Assembly (NCBI GenBank): GCA_035628035.1
Contig: DASPKS010000229.1
Span: forward strand, 1-12,286
From: DASPKS01 sp035628035
Lineage (GTDB): Bacteria > Bacteroidota > Rhodothermia > Rhodothermales > Rubricoccaceae
Direction of reading: 5' to 3'
Length of the DNA: 12,286 bases
Part shown: one piece after another, positions 1-6,322 of the stretch
How positions within the stretch are numbered: the stretch's first letter is position 1
Layout of the letters: every line of letters starts with the position of its first letter
The notes under the pieces: model-generated
Told to the model about the DNA's origin: nothing
Seen by the model: only the letters and a program-made list of their open reading frames with translations
The model's database searches: none
Translations under genes and position numbers: made by a program

Positions 1-444
1 GATGCTCGCGTCTCCCATCGCGAAGAGGAAGGGCGCGGATACTACGAGGAGCTGGAGCAGGCTCGCCCCCACCACGCACGCGAAGTAGTAGAACGCGAAC
101 CGCCGCGACCCCAGCACGTGCTCGATCCGCATCCCGAACATCCACAGCCCGAGCATATTGAAGAAGAGGTGCCCGAACCCCCCGTGCAGGAACGCGCACG
201 TGACGAGCTGCCATGGGTAGAACTTCGGGACCTGGACGACTGCCCCGAGCGACGGGTCGGGCGCCACACTGGGGGTGCCGAGGGGCCAGAGCGCGAACCA
301 GCCGACGAGCAGCTCCCGCAGCGGCCCCTGCTGCGCCAGGAACACCAGCCCGTTGATGATCAGCAGGTTCTTGACGACCGGCGGGATGAGCGCGAACGCG
401 CCGGGCGGGCGGTAGGCGTTCTGGGAGCCGTACGGAGGGGGCAC
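1..444 (-). CDS. Rhomboid-family intramembrane serine protease, 3' end outside window
   Basis: Read on the minus strand this frame gives 148 residues and continues past the left edge. Residues 23-38 (VVKNLLIINGLVFLAQ) form the typical first membrane segment. Residues 88-104 (HGGFGHLFFNMLGLWMF) carry the rhomboid TM2 signature, with His92 and Asn96 of the H-x-x-x-N motif that helps form the oxyanion hole. A further hydrophobic segment spans about 116-142. The catalytic Ser (GxSG) and His segments would come after the window edge, so catalytic competence cannot be judged. The start is the GTG at 444: an in-frame TGA lies upstream near 530 and there is no ATG between. No Shine-Dalgarno is visible. 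Rhomboids cleave membrane-anchored substrates within the inner membrane; the substrate here is unknown. The gene diverges from the lpxH-like gene across 173 nt. Family assignment is solid; the start is moderately sure. Confidence 0.85.
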   Translation of the reverse strand, partial: MPPPYGSQNAYRPPGAFALIPPVVKNLLIINGLVFLAQQGPLRELLVGWFALWPLGTPSVAPDPSLGAVVQVPKFYPWQLVTCAFLHGGFGHLFFNMLGLWMFGMRIEHVLGSRRFAFYYFACVVGASLLQLLVVSAPFLFAMGDASI

Positions 445-508
445 AGACGTGGGGCAGGCGCGGGCTCCGCTCCAACGGCACCGCGCCGCCCAGGTTGCGG
501 TGCGAAGA

Positions 509-548
509 CCCCTCGAAGTGCCCCCCGCTCAGACGAGAATTCGAGGGG
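509..548. promoter_or_regulatory. 9-bp inverted repeat in the divergent rhomboid/lpxH intergenic region
   Basis: The 173-nt gap (445-617) between two divergent genes must hold promoters in both directions. Its only clear structure is a perfect inverted repeat, CCCCTCGAA (509-517) and TTCGAGGGG (540-548), with 22 nt between the arms. The two-turn centre spacing would suit a dimeric repressor operator, but it could also arise by chance in GC-rich DNA. I could not find a TTG-N20-TAnnTTCG promoter here in either direction. Confidence 0.25.
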
Positions 549-617
549 GCCCGTTAACCTCCGCGTTCCCTGCCGCGTCTAACGCCGATCCCTGGACTCC
601 CGGAGCTTCCGGTCCCC

Positions 618-1412
618 TTGACGCTCTTCGTCTCCGACTGCCACCTCGGGCGCGGCCCGGAAGCGGCGAGCCGCGCCGCCGAGCGTGACCTCCTCGCCCT
701 CCTCGACGCCCACGAGGCCGCGCTCCTCGACGGCGGTGCCCTCTTCCTCGTCGGCGACGTGTTCGACCAGTATATCGAGTACCGCCACCTCGTCCCGAAG
801 GGGTTCGTGCGCTTCCAGGCCCGGCTCGCCGCCCTCACCGACCGCGGCGTGCCCGTTACGTACGTCGTTGGCAACCGCGACCCGTGGCACCTCGACCACT
901 TCGCGCGGGAGCTCGGCGTGCGCGTCGTGGGGGGTCCCGTTAGAACGGAGGTCGAGGGACACCGCGCGTATATTGCCCACGGCGACGGGAACGTCGCCTC
1001 GGAACGGCTCTACAACCGCCTCAAGCCCCTGCTCCGTAGCCCCTTTATGGCCCGGCTCTACCGGATGGGACTCCCCGGGGACGCGGGCTTCGGCCTGGCG
1101 CGGTTCGTTGCCCGCCGCTTCGGCGGCGACGGCGCGCCCGAGGCCCCCATCGCCGAGGCCCTGCGCACCCACGCCGAGCGCGTCCTTGCTGAGACGGACA
1201 CAGACCTCGTCGTGCTCGGCCATAGCCACCAGGCCGCGTGCACCGTAGGGCCTCAGGGGACGTACCTCAACCCCGGCTACTGGTTCGCCGACCGCACCTT
1301 CGCCCGCCTCGACGCCCAGCCTGCCCCCGCGGAGGCGGGAGGCCCCGTCCTCCTCCGCTGGACCGGCACCCATGCCGAGCCGCTCGTAGCGGCGACCACC
1401 ACCCATGCCTGA
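618..1412 (+). CDS. lpxH: UDP-2,3-diacylglucosamine diphosphatase (LpxH-type calcineurin-like phosphoesterase)
   Basis: The 264-residue product has all the metal-binding motifs of the calcineurin-like fold in order: SDCHLG (6-11), GDVFD (46-50), GNRD (85-88), AHGD (120-123) and GHSH (201-204). GNRD rather than the general GNHD is what LpxH proteins carry, and the length is close to E. coli LpxH (240 aa). LpxH removes UMP from UDP-2,3-diacylglucosamine to give lipid X in lipid A synthesis, as a peripheral inner-membrane enzyme. The start is TTG at 618, directly before the first beta-strand; an in-frame TAA at 555 and no ATG or GTG leave little alternative. A weak GGAG sits 12 nt upstream. The stop overlaps the PBP1A start by 8 nt (ATGCCTGA), so the two genes are probably co-transcribed and translationally coupled. 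Another UDP-sugar phosphoesterase is possible, but LpxH is the best call. Confidence 0.8.
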   Translation: MTLFVSDCHLGRGPEAASRAAERDLLALLDAHEAALLDGGALFLVGDVFDQYIEYRHLVPKGFVRFQARLAALTDRGVPVTYVVGNRDPWHLDHFARELGVRVVGGPVRTEVEGHRAYIAHGDGNVASERLYNRLKPLLRSPFMARLYRMGLPGDAGFGLARFVARRFGGDGAPEAPIAEALRTHAERVLAETDTDLVVLGHSHQAACTVGPQGTYLNPGYWFADRTFARLDAQPAPAEAGGPVLLRWTGTHAEPLVAATTTHA

Positions 1413-4065
1413 CCCGAAGTACACCGACGCCGAGCTGGAACGCTACTTCCGCGACCGCGAGGCACGGCGTAGCCCGAACGGAGGCTCGACCGCGCCGACG
1501 AGTGGGGAGGCATCGCCCGAGCCGCCGGCGAGTACGCCGCCCATCCGCGAGGGCCGCGCGGGGAACGGAAGCGCAGGCGATGGGAGCCCGGTCGCCCCTC
1601 CGCCTCGGCCCGCTGCGCCTCCCCGCCCGCCCGCCGCCCGGCCCGGCGGCCCGCCCGATCAAGCCGAGATCAAGCGGCGCACCTTCATCGTCTTCAAGTA
1701 CATCGGGATAGGGATCGGCGTGTTCGCGGGGCTCGTCCTCCTGTGGCTGCTCTGGCTCTCGCGCGACCTCCCCTCGCTGGAGCAGATCGAGAACCCCCGC
1801 AACCTCCTCGCCACCGTCGTCTACACCGCCGATGGGCAGGAGCTCGCCCGGTACTTCAACGAGGAGAACCGGACGTGGGTGCGGCTCGACCAGATCTCGC
1901 CGGCCGTCGTGCAGGCGCTCATCGCCACCGAGGACCGTGCGTTCTACGACCACTGGGGCGTCCACCTCCGCCGCACGCTCTCGGCCCCGATCCACATCGC
2001 CCGCGGGCGCCCGCAGGGCGGCTCGACGATCACGCAGCAGCTCGCGCGGAACCTCTACCGCGAGCAGGTCGGCTTCGAGCGCTCCGTCACGCGGAAGATC
2101 AAGGAGATCCTCACGGCCATCCGCATCGAGCGGACGTTCTCGAAGGACGAGATCCTCGAGGCGTACCTCAACACCGTCCCGTGGGGGTACAACGCGTACG
2201 GCATCGAGATGGCGGCGCAGACGTACTTCTCGAAGCCGGCCGCCGAGCTGACCGCCTCGGAGGGGGCCACGCTCATCGGAATGCTCGCAGCCACGAGCCG
2301 GTACAACCCCATCCGCCACCCCGAGGCGGCGCAAGCCCGGCGCAACCTCGTGCTGGCGAACATGGCGCACGAGGGGTACCTCGACCCGGGCCAGCTCGCC
2401 GAGTTACAGGCGCAGCCCATCGAGATCCGCTTCCGGCGGTACTCCCACGAGGAGAACCTCGCCCCTCACTTCGCCGAGTACCTCCGGCTCTGGTTCCGCG
2501 AGTGGTGCCGCGCGAACGGGTACGACCCCTATAGCGACGGCCTCGTCATCCGCACGACGATCGACAGCCGCGTGCAGGCGCTCGCCCAGCAGGCCGTGGA
2601 CCGCCAGATGCGCGGGCTCCAGGCCGTTGTCGACTTCGAGTGGGCCGGCGGCGGCGGGCTCGGCTCCGACCCCGAGGCTTACTACCGCCGGATGCAGCGC
2701 GGCGACGTCGAGCCGTTCTCGCTGTGGTGGGCCCGCAACGACGCCATCGTGAACGAGTACATCGCCGAGAGCGAGCGGTTCGAGGAGCTCCGCGCCGAGG
2801 GGCTTAGCCGCGGGGAGGCCATCGCCCGCCTCCGCCGCGACGACGACTTCATCGACTCGCTCAAGACGACGCGGACCCGGCTCGAGGTCGGGCTCGTCGC
2901 GATGAACCCCCGCTCGGGCCGCGTGCTCGCGTGGGTGGGCGGGGCCAACTTCATCGCCGACAAGTTCGACCACGTCGCGCAGGCGCGGCGGCAGCCCGGC
3001 TCCACGTTTAAGCCGTTCGCTTACACGGCCGCCTTCGACCTCGGGTACTCCCCCAACGCGCCCCTCCTCGACGGGCCCCTCACGTGGGGCGACTGGCGCC
3101 CGCGCAACTCCGGCGGCGGCTACAGCGGGTTCATCTCGCTCCGCACGGCGTTGGCCCACTCGAAGAACGTCGTCGCCGCGCGGCTCACGCGCGAGATCAC
3201 CCCTGAGCAGGTGCGCATCTACGCCGCCAAGCTCGGTATCCGCAGCTGCATCGAGCCGGTGCGCTCTATCGCGCTCGGCACGAACGACGTGAACCTCCTC
3301 GAGATGGCGGCGGCGTACTCCACGCTGGCCTCGGGCGGCATCTTCCACGGTCCCCCGCTCGACTACGACCCGGCCCGCGCGAACGATCCCGCCGACCCCT
3401 GCCGCGTCCCCCTCACCCGGCGCGACCACCAGCTCAACGAGTACGTCACGCTCGCCGTCGCACGGATCGAGGACCGCTACGGCAACGTCATCGCCGAGTT
3501 CAACCCCGGCGGGCGCGAGGTCCTCAACCCCAACAGCGCCTACACGATCGTCGACGTCCTCCGCGGGACCATCCAGTTCGGGACAGCGCGGAGCCTCCGC
3601 GGCCGGTTCGACCTCAACGACCTCGACCTCGCCGGGAAGACCGGCACCACGCAGGAGAGCGCCGACGGGTGGTTCATGGTGATGCACCCCGACCTCGTCG
3701 TGGGCGCGTGGAACGGGTTCAACGACCGCCGCATCACGTTCCGCTCGTCGTACTGGGGCCAGGGCGCCCACAGCGCGATGCTCGTCGCGGGCGACTTCCT
3801 CGAGCGGATGGCGAACGCTTCCGACCCGCGCATCCGGCTCAGCCCCGACCACCGGTTCGAGAAGCCGCCGGACTACCGTGCCCCCACGCGCGGGTTCGCC
3901 CGCCGCCCCGGCGAGGGCGGCTTCTTCCGCCGGCCCCGCGCCCGCAGCGGCGACCCCAACCGCGCCGAGGACGACCGCCCGGCCCGCGACCTCCTCGACC
4001 GCTGGCGCCAGCGCGAGCGCGAGGAGAACAGCGAGGGCGGCGGCCGCGGCCGCATCGGCTGGTAG
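1405..4065 (+). CDS. mrcA: Penicillin-binding protein 1A, bifunctional transglycosylase/transpeptidase
   Basis: This 886-residue class A PBP polymerises glycan strands from lipid II and cross-links stem peptides at the outer face of the inner membrane. Residues 1-90 are a proline-rich cytoplasmic tail and 93-118 the single membrane anchor. The GT51 domain follows, with EDRAFYDHWG (176-185, catalytic Glu176), GGSTITQQL (205-213) and EAYLNTVPWG (252-261). The transpeptidase domain has all three motifs: STFK (nucleophile Ser533, Lys536), SKN (586-588) and KTG (745-747). Both activities should therefore be intact. About 90 residues (400-490), rich in Trp and charged residues, separate the domains. 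The C-terminal 70 residues are Arg/Gly-rich and probably disordered in the periplasm. The ATG at 1405 lies inside the end of the lpxH-like gene; no Shine-Dalgarno is seen, which fits coupling by ribosome re-initiation. A hairpin follows 19 nt after the stop. Confidence 0.96.
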   Translation: MPDPKYTDAELERYFRDREARRSPNGGSTAPTSGEASPEPPASTPPIREGRAGNGSAGDGSPVAPPPRPAAPPRPPAARPGGPPDQAEIKRRTFIVFKYIGIGIGVFAGLVLLWLLWLSRDLPSLEQIENPRNLLATVVYTADGQELARYFNEENRTWVRLDQISPAVVQALIATEDRAFYDHWGVHLRRTLSAPIHIARGRPQGGSTITQQLARNLYREQVGFERSVTRKIKEILTAIRIERTFSKDEILEAYLNTVPWGYNAYGIEMAAQTYFSKPAAELTASEGATLIGMLAATSRYNPIRHPEAAQARRNLVLANMAHEGYLDPGQLAELQAQPIEIRFRRYSHEENLAPHFAEYLRLWFREWCRANGYDPYSDGLVIRTTIDSRVQALAQQAVDRQMRGLQAVVDFEWAGGGGLGSDPEAYYRRMQRGDVEPFSLWWARNDAIVNEYIAESERFEELRAEGLSRGEAIARLRRDDDFIDSLKTTRTRLEVGLVAMNPRSGRVLAWVGGANFIADKFDHVAQARRQPGSTFKPFAYTAAFDLGYSPNAPLLDGPLTWGDWRPRNSGGGYSGFISLRTALAHSKNVVAARLTREITPEQVRIYAAKLGIRSCIEPVRSIALGTNDVNLLEMAAAYSTLASGGIFHGPPLDYDPARANDPADPCRVPLTRRDHQLNEYVTLAVARIEDRYGNVIAEFNPGGREVLNPNSAYTIVDVLRGTIQFGTARSLRGRFDLNDLDLAGKTGTTQESADGWFMVMHPDLVVGAWNGFNDRRITFRSSYWGQGAHSAMLVAGDFLERMANASDPRIRLSPDHRFEKPPDYRAPTRGFARRPGEGGFFRRPRARSGDPNRAEDDRPARDLLDRWRQREREENSEGGGRGRIGW

Positions 4066-4084
4066 CGACACCACTCGTGGCAGC

Positions 4085-4118
4085 GCGCGGGCGGATGATG
4101 GGCCTCCTCCGCCCGCGC
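4085..4118 (+). terminator. Strong hairpin between PBP1A and sbcD, likely terminator
   Basis: A perfect 11-bp inverted repeat, GCGCGGGCGGA (4085-4095) and TCCGCCCGCGC (4108-4118), encloses a 12-nt loop. It is followed by CG and then TTT (4121-4123), a very short T tract. Its place 19 nt after the PBP1A stop suggests a transcription terminator. It ends only 17 nt before the sbcD start, so it could instead be a structure in a shared message that limits sbcD translation. The hairpin is seen directly; its role is inferred. Confidence 0.6.
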
Positions 4119-4122
4119 CGTT

Positions 4123-4130
4123 TAGCTTGC
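4123..4130 (+). promoter_or_regulatory. Possible -7-like box just upstream of sbcD
   Basis: TAGCTTGC resembles the Bacteroidetes-type -7 element TAnnTTTG and ends 5 nt before the sbcD ATG, which would place the transcript start at or next to the ATG (leaderless message). There is no TTG at the expected distance upstream, because that stretch is the hairpin. The resemblance is partial and may be chance. Confidence 0.22.
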
Positions 4131-4135
4131 CCCGC

Positions 4136-5389
4136 ATGAAGCTCCTCCACTGCGCCGACATCCACCTTGGGTACGAGACGCACGGGCGGCTCGACCCCGA
4201 GACCGGCCTCAACACGCGGCTGCTCGACTTCCGCCGGTGCTTCGACTTCGTCGTCGAGCGTGCGCTCGCCGAGGACGTCGACCTCTTCCTCTTCTGCGGC
4301 GACGCCTACCGCACGGCCGATCCCACGCCGACGCAGCAAAAGCTCTTCGCCGAGGCCCTCGCCCCGCTGACGCAGGCGGGCATCCCCATCGTGATGATCG
4401 TGGGCAACCACGACCACCCCGTCTCGTTCGGGAAGGCCTCCAGCGTCGACATCTTCGGCCACCTCGAAGGCGACGTGCACGTGTTCCGCCGGCCGTCGTT
4501 CGAGCGGGTTGACACGAAGGCCGGTCCGCTCCAGCTGATCGCGCTCCCTTGGCCGATCCGCTCGCTCGTCCTCTCGAAGGAGGAGCACCGGCGGAAGAGC
4601 CCGCAGGAGATCCGTGAGCTGATCGAGCGGCTCTACGGCGAGTTCGTCGAGGCGCACGCAAAGCGGCTCGACCCCACGCTGCCGGCCGTGCTCGCGGGGC
4701 ACTTCACCGTGCAGGGCGCCGAGCACGCCGGGAGCGAGCGCGCCAGCCTCATCGCGCACGAGCCGACGTTCACCGTCGGCCAGCTCGCGCGACCAGGGAT
4801 CGACTACGTCGCCCTCGGGCACATCCACAAGTACCAGGACCGCAACCGCGACGCGTACGAGCGCGGCGAGGGGCCGCCGGTCGTCTACTCGTCGTCGATC
4901 GAGCGGATCTCGTTCAAGGAGCACGACGCCGAGAAGGGGTTCGTGCTCGTGGACATCGACGCCACGCCCGAGGGGAAGCAGACGACGTACACGTTCGTGC
5001 CGACGCCCGCGCGGCGGTTCATCCCGCTCTTCGTGGACGCCCGCGAAGCGCCCGATCCAACGGGCGCGATCCTCGCGGAGATCGGCGCGCACGACCTCAC
5101 GGGCGCCGTCGTCCGCGTGCGCTACCAGGTGACGGAGGTGCAGGCCCCGACGATCGATGCGAACGCGATTCGGAATGCCCTCTCCGCCGCCGACACCATC
5201 GCCGCCGTAGAGCGGTTCGTCGAGCCCGTGGAGCGGAAGCGGACGACGACGGTGCGCCGCGAGGCCACGCTGGAGGAAGCGCTCGGGCGGTACGTGGACC
5301 AGCACGAGAATCTCGCCGCGCTCAAGGAGGACCTCCTCGCCGCCGCGCTCGAGCTGGAGCAGGAGGTGGACCGCAAGAGCGGAGGCTGA
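4136..5389 (+). CDS. sbcD: SbcD-type DNA double-strand-end nuclease subunit (Mre11 family)
   Basis: The 417-residue product starts straight into the phosphoesterase fold (MKLLHCADIHLG) and carries the full metal-ligand set: D8 and H10 in ADIHLG, D56 in CGDAYR, N91 and H92 in GNHDH, H189 in AGHF, H229 and H231 in GHIH. The motif order and length match SbcD, the nuclease partner of the SMC-like ATPase SbcC. The complex opens hairpins and trims blocked DNA ends. Residues about 290-370 form the capping domain, and 380-413 are Leu/Glu-rich helical sequence that could contact SbcC. The ATG at 4136 is chosen because the motif begins within seven residues; the frame stays open upstream to 3878, but that part is inside the PBP1A gene. 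No Shine-Dalgarno is visible. sbcC, usually next door, is absent: the downstream neighbour is convergent ispE, 14 nt away. Confidence 0.9.
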   Translation: MKLLHCADIHLGYETHGRLDPETGLNTRLLDFRRCFDFVVERALAEDVDLFLFCGDAYRTADPTPTQQKLFAEALAPLTQAGIPIVMIVGNHDHPVSFGKASSVDIFGHLEGDVHVFRRPSFERVDTKAGPLQLIALPWPIRSLVLSKEEHRRKSPQEIRELIERLYGEFVEAHAKRLDPTLPAVLAGHFTVQGAEHAGSERASLIAHEPTFTVGQLARPGIDYVALGHIHKYQDRNRDAYERGEGPPVVYSSSIERISFKEHDAEKGFVLVDIDATPEGKQTTYTFVPTPARRFIPLFVDAREAPDPTGAILAEIGAHDLTGAVVRVRYQVTEVQAPTIDANAIRNALSAADTIAAVERFVEPVERKRTTTVRREATLEEALGRYVDQHENLAALKEDLLAAALELEQEVDRKSGG

Positions 5390-5409
5390 CAGGGCACGCC
5401 CCCTCAGCC
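5384..5409. terminator. Bidirectional hairpin across convergent sbcD and ispE stop codons
   Basis: GGCTGA (5384-5389) pairs with TCAGCC (5404-5409), and GGG (5392-5394) with CCC (5399-5401). This gives 11-nt arms with two mismatches around a 4-nt loop (CACG). The left arm holds the sbcD TGA and the right arm the complement of the ispE TGA. It occupies the whole 14-nt gap and could end transcripts from both sides. There is no T tract, so intrinsic termination would be weak by classical rules. Confidence 0.45.
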
Positions 5410-6252
5410 CGGCGCCTCCACCCACGTCTGGCAGGATGCTGCTCGGAGGGCTCCGGCCGCTATGTGCGCCGCCCCCTCGTCCTCGAAGACGCCGAAGACG
5501 GCAGCGCCCGAGCCGGAGAGCGCGGCGTAGCCCGCACCCGCTTCGACCAACTGCGCCTTCGCGCGGGCGATCTCGGGGTGTTGCTGGAGGATGGGCGCTT
5601 CGAAGTCGTTGACGAGGTCGCGCCGCCAGCGATCGAGGTCGTTGGAGAGCACCGCCGCCACGAGGTCCGGCCGCGGGCGGTCGTGCGGCGCGACGAGCCG
5701 GTACGCTTCGGCCGTCGAGACATGCACGGGCGGCACGGCGACGACGAGCGCGAACGGCAGGCGATAGCGCGCTCCCCCGCCCGTAGTCAGCTCCTCGAGC
5801 AGCTCCCCCCGCCCGGTGGCGAAGGCCGGCGCGGCCTTCAGGAAGAAGGGAACGTCCGAGCCGAGGGTCGCGGCGAGGGCGTGGAGGCGGAGATCGGGAA
5901 TGTCGAGGCCCCACAGCTCCGTGAGGAGAAGAAGGGTGGCCGCCGCGTCGGAGGAGCCGCCGCCGAGGCCGGCCCCATAGGGCACGCACTTGTCGAGGTG
6001 GAGCGCCGCGGACGGCTCTACCCCCCCCTCCCCCGCGAGCGCCCGCGCCGCTCGGATGACGAGGTTGCCGTCGTCCGTGGGGAGCGCGGGGTCGGAGCAG
6101 CGCAGCGAGAGCCGCTCGCCCGAAGAGGCCTGAAGGCCGTCGGCCCAGCCGATCGGGAGCAGCACCGTCTCGACGTCGTGGTAGCCGTCGGTGCGTCGTC
6201 GGAGCACGTGGAGGCCGAGGTTGATCTTGGCCGGGGCGCGGCGGTGCAGCAC
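5404..6252 (-). CDS. ispE: 4-diphosphocytidyl-2-C-methyl-D-erythritol kinase
   Basis: The 282-residue product matches the usual IspE length (283 in E. coli). It is a GHMP-family kinase that phosphorylates CDP-ME at the 2-hydroxyl in the MEP pathway to isoprenoids, in the cytoplasm. Visible motifs are PAKINLGLHV (7-16, with the substrate Lys9), TDGYH (21-25), the glycine-rich ATP loop PYGAGLGGGSSDAA (91-104), GSDVPFF (131-137, catalytic Asp133) and SGSGAAVF (246-253). The frame runs open 74 codons further upstream to 6474. That extension is Arg-rich, has no family counterpart and overlaps the start of the export gene, so I choose GTG at 6252, six residues before PAKIN. AGGAGG lies 15 nt upstream, too far for a normal Shine-Dalgarno. 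It is convergent with sbcD and divergent from the export gene, and no clear promoter of its own was found. Confidence 0.92.
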   Translation of the reverse strand: MLHRRAPAKINLGLHVLRRRTDGYHDVETVLLPIGWADGLQASSGERLSLRCSDPALPTDDGNLVIRAARALAGEGGVEPSAALHLDKCVPYGAGLGGGSSDAAATLLLLTELWGLDIPDLRLHALAATLGSDVPFFLKAAPAFATGRGELLEELTTGGGARYRLPFALVVAVPPVHVSTAEAYRLVAPHDRPRPDLVAAVLSNDLDRWRRDLVNDFEAPILQQHPEIARAKAQLVEAGAGYAALSGSGAAVFGVFEDEGAAHIAAGALRAASCQTWVEAPG

Positions 6253-6261
6253 GGGGCTCGG

Positions 6262-6292
6262 TTGTGCCCTCCTCTGGACGGGCGTATGTTCG
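6262..6292 (+). promoter_or_regulatory. Bacteroidetes-type promoter for the polysaccharide export operon
   Basis: TTG (6262-6264), a 20-nt spacer and TATGTTCG (6285-6292) match the known Bacteroidetes consensus (TTTG about 19-20 nt before TAnnTTTG) at all but one -7 position. The transcript start would be near 6297, giving a leader of about 26 nt before the ATG at 6323. The same architecture recurs at 12099-12129 in this window, which raises confidence. It also overlaps the upstream region of divergent ispE. Confidence 0.62.
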
Positions 6293-6322
6293 GGCCCGCC
6301 AATTTCAAGCCCCCCGGCCCGG

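Noticed and set aside
2404..4215. 603-codon open frame on the minus strand opposite PBP1A
   Set aside because: Its translation is a low-complexity string of Arg, Glu, Val, Ala and Gly typical of the antisense of GC-rich genes, while the plus-strand frame has all PBP1A motifs.
3839..5989. 716-codon open frame on the minus strand opposite sbcD and part of ispE
   Set aside because: Arg/Gly-rich shadow with no recognisable domain; sbcD and ispE explain the region with full catalytic motifs.
6191..6322. Upstream extension of the export protein frame
   Set aside because: It would put 44 non-signal residues ahead, overlap the start of ispE and lie upstream of the predicted transcript start.
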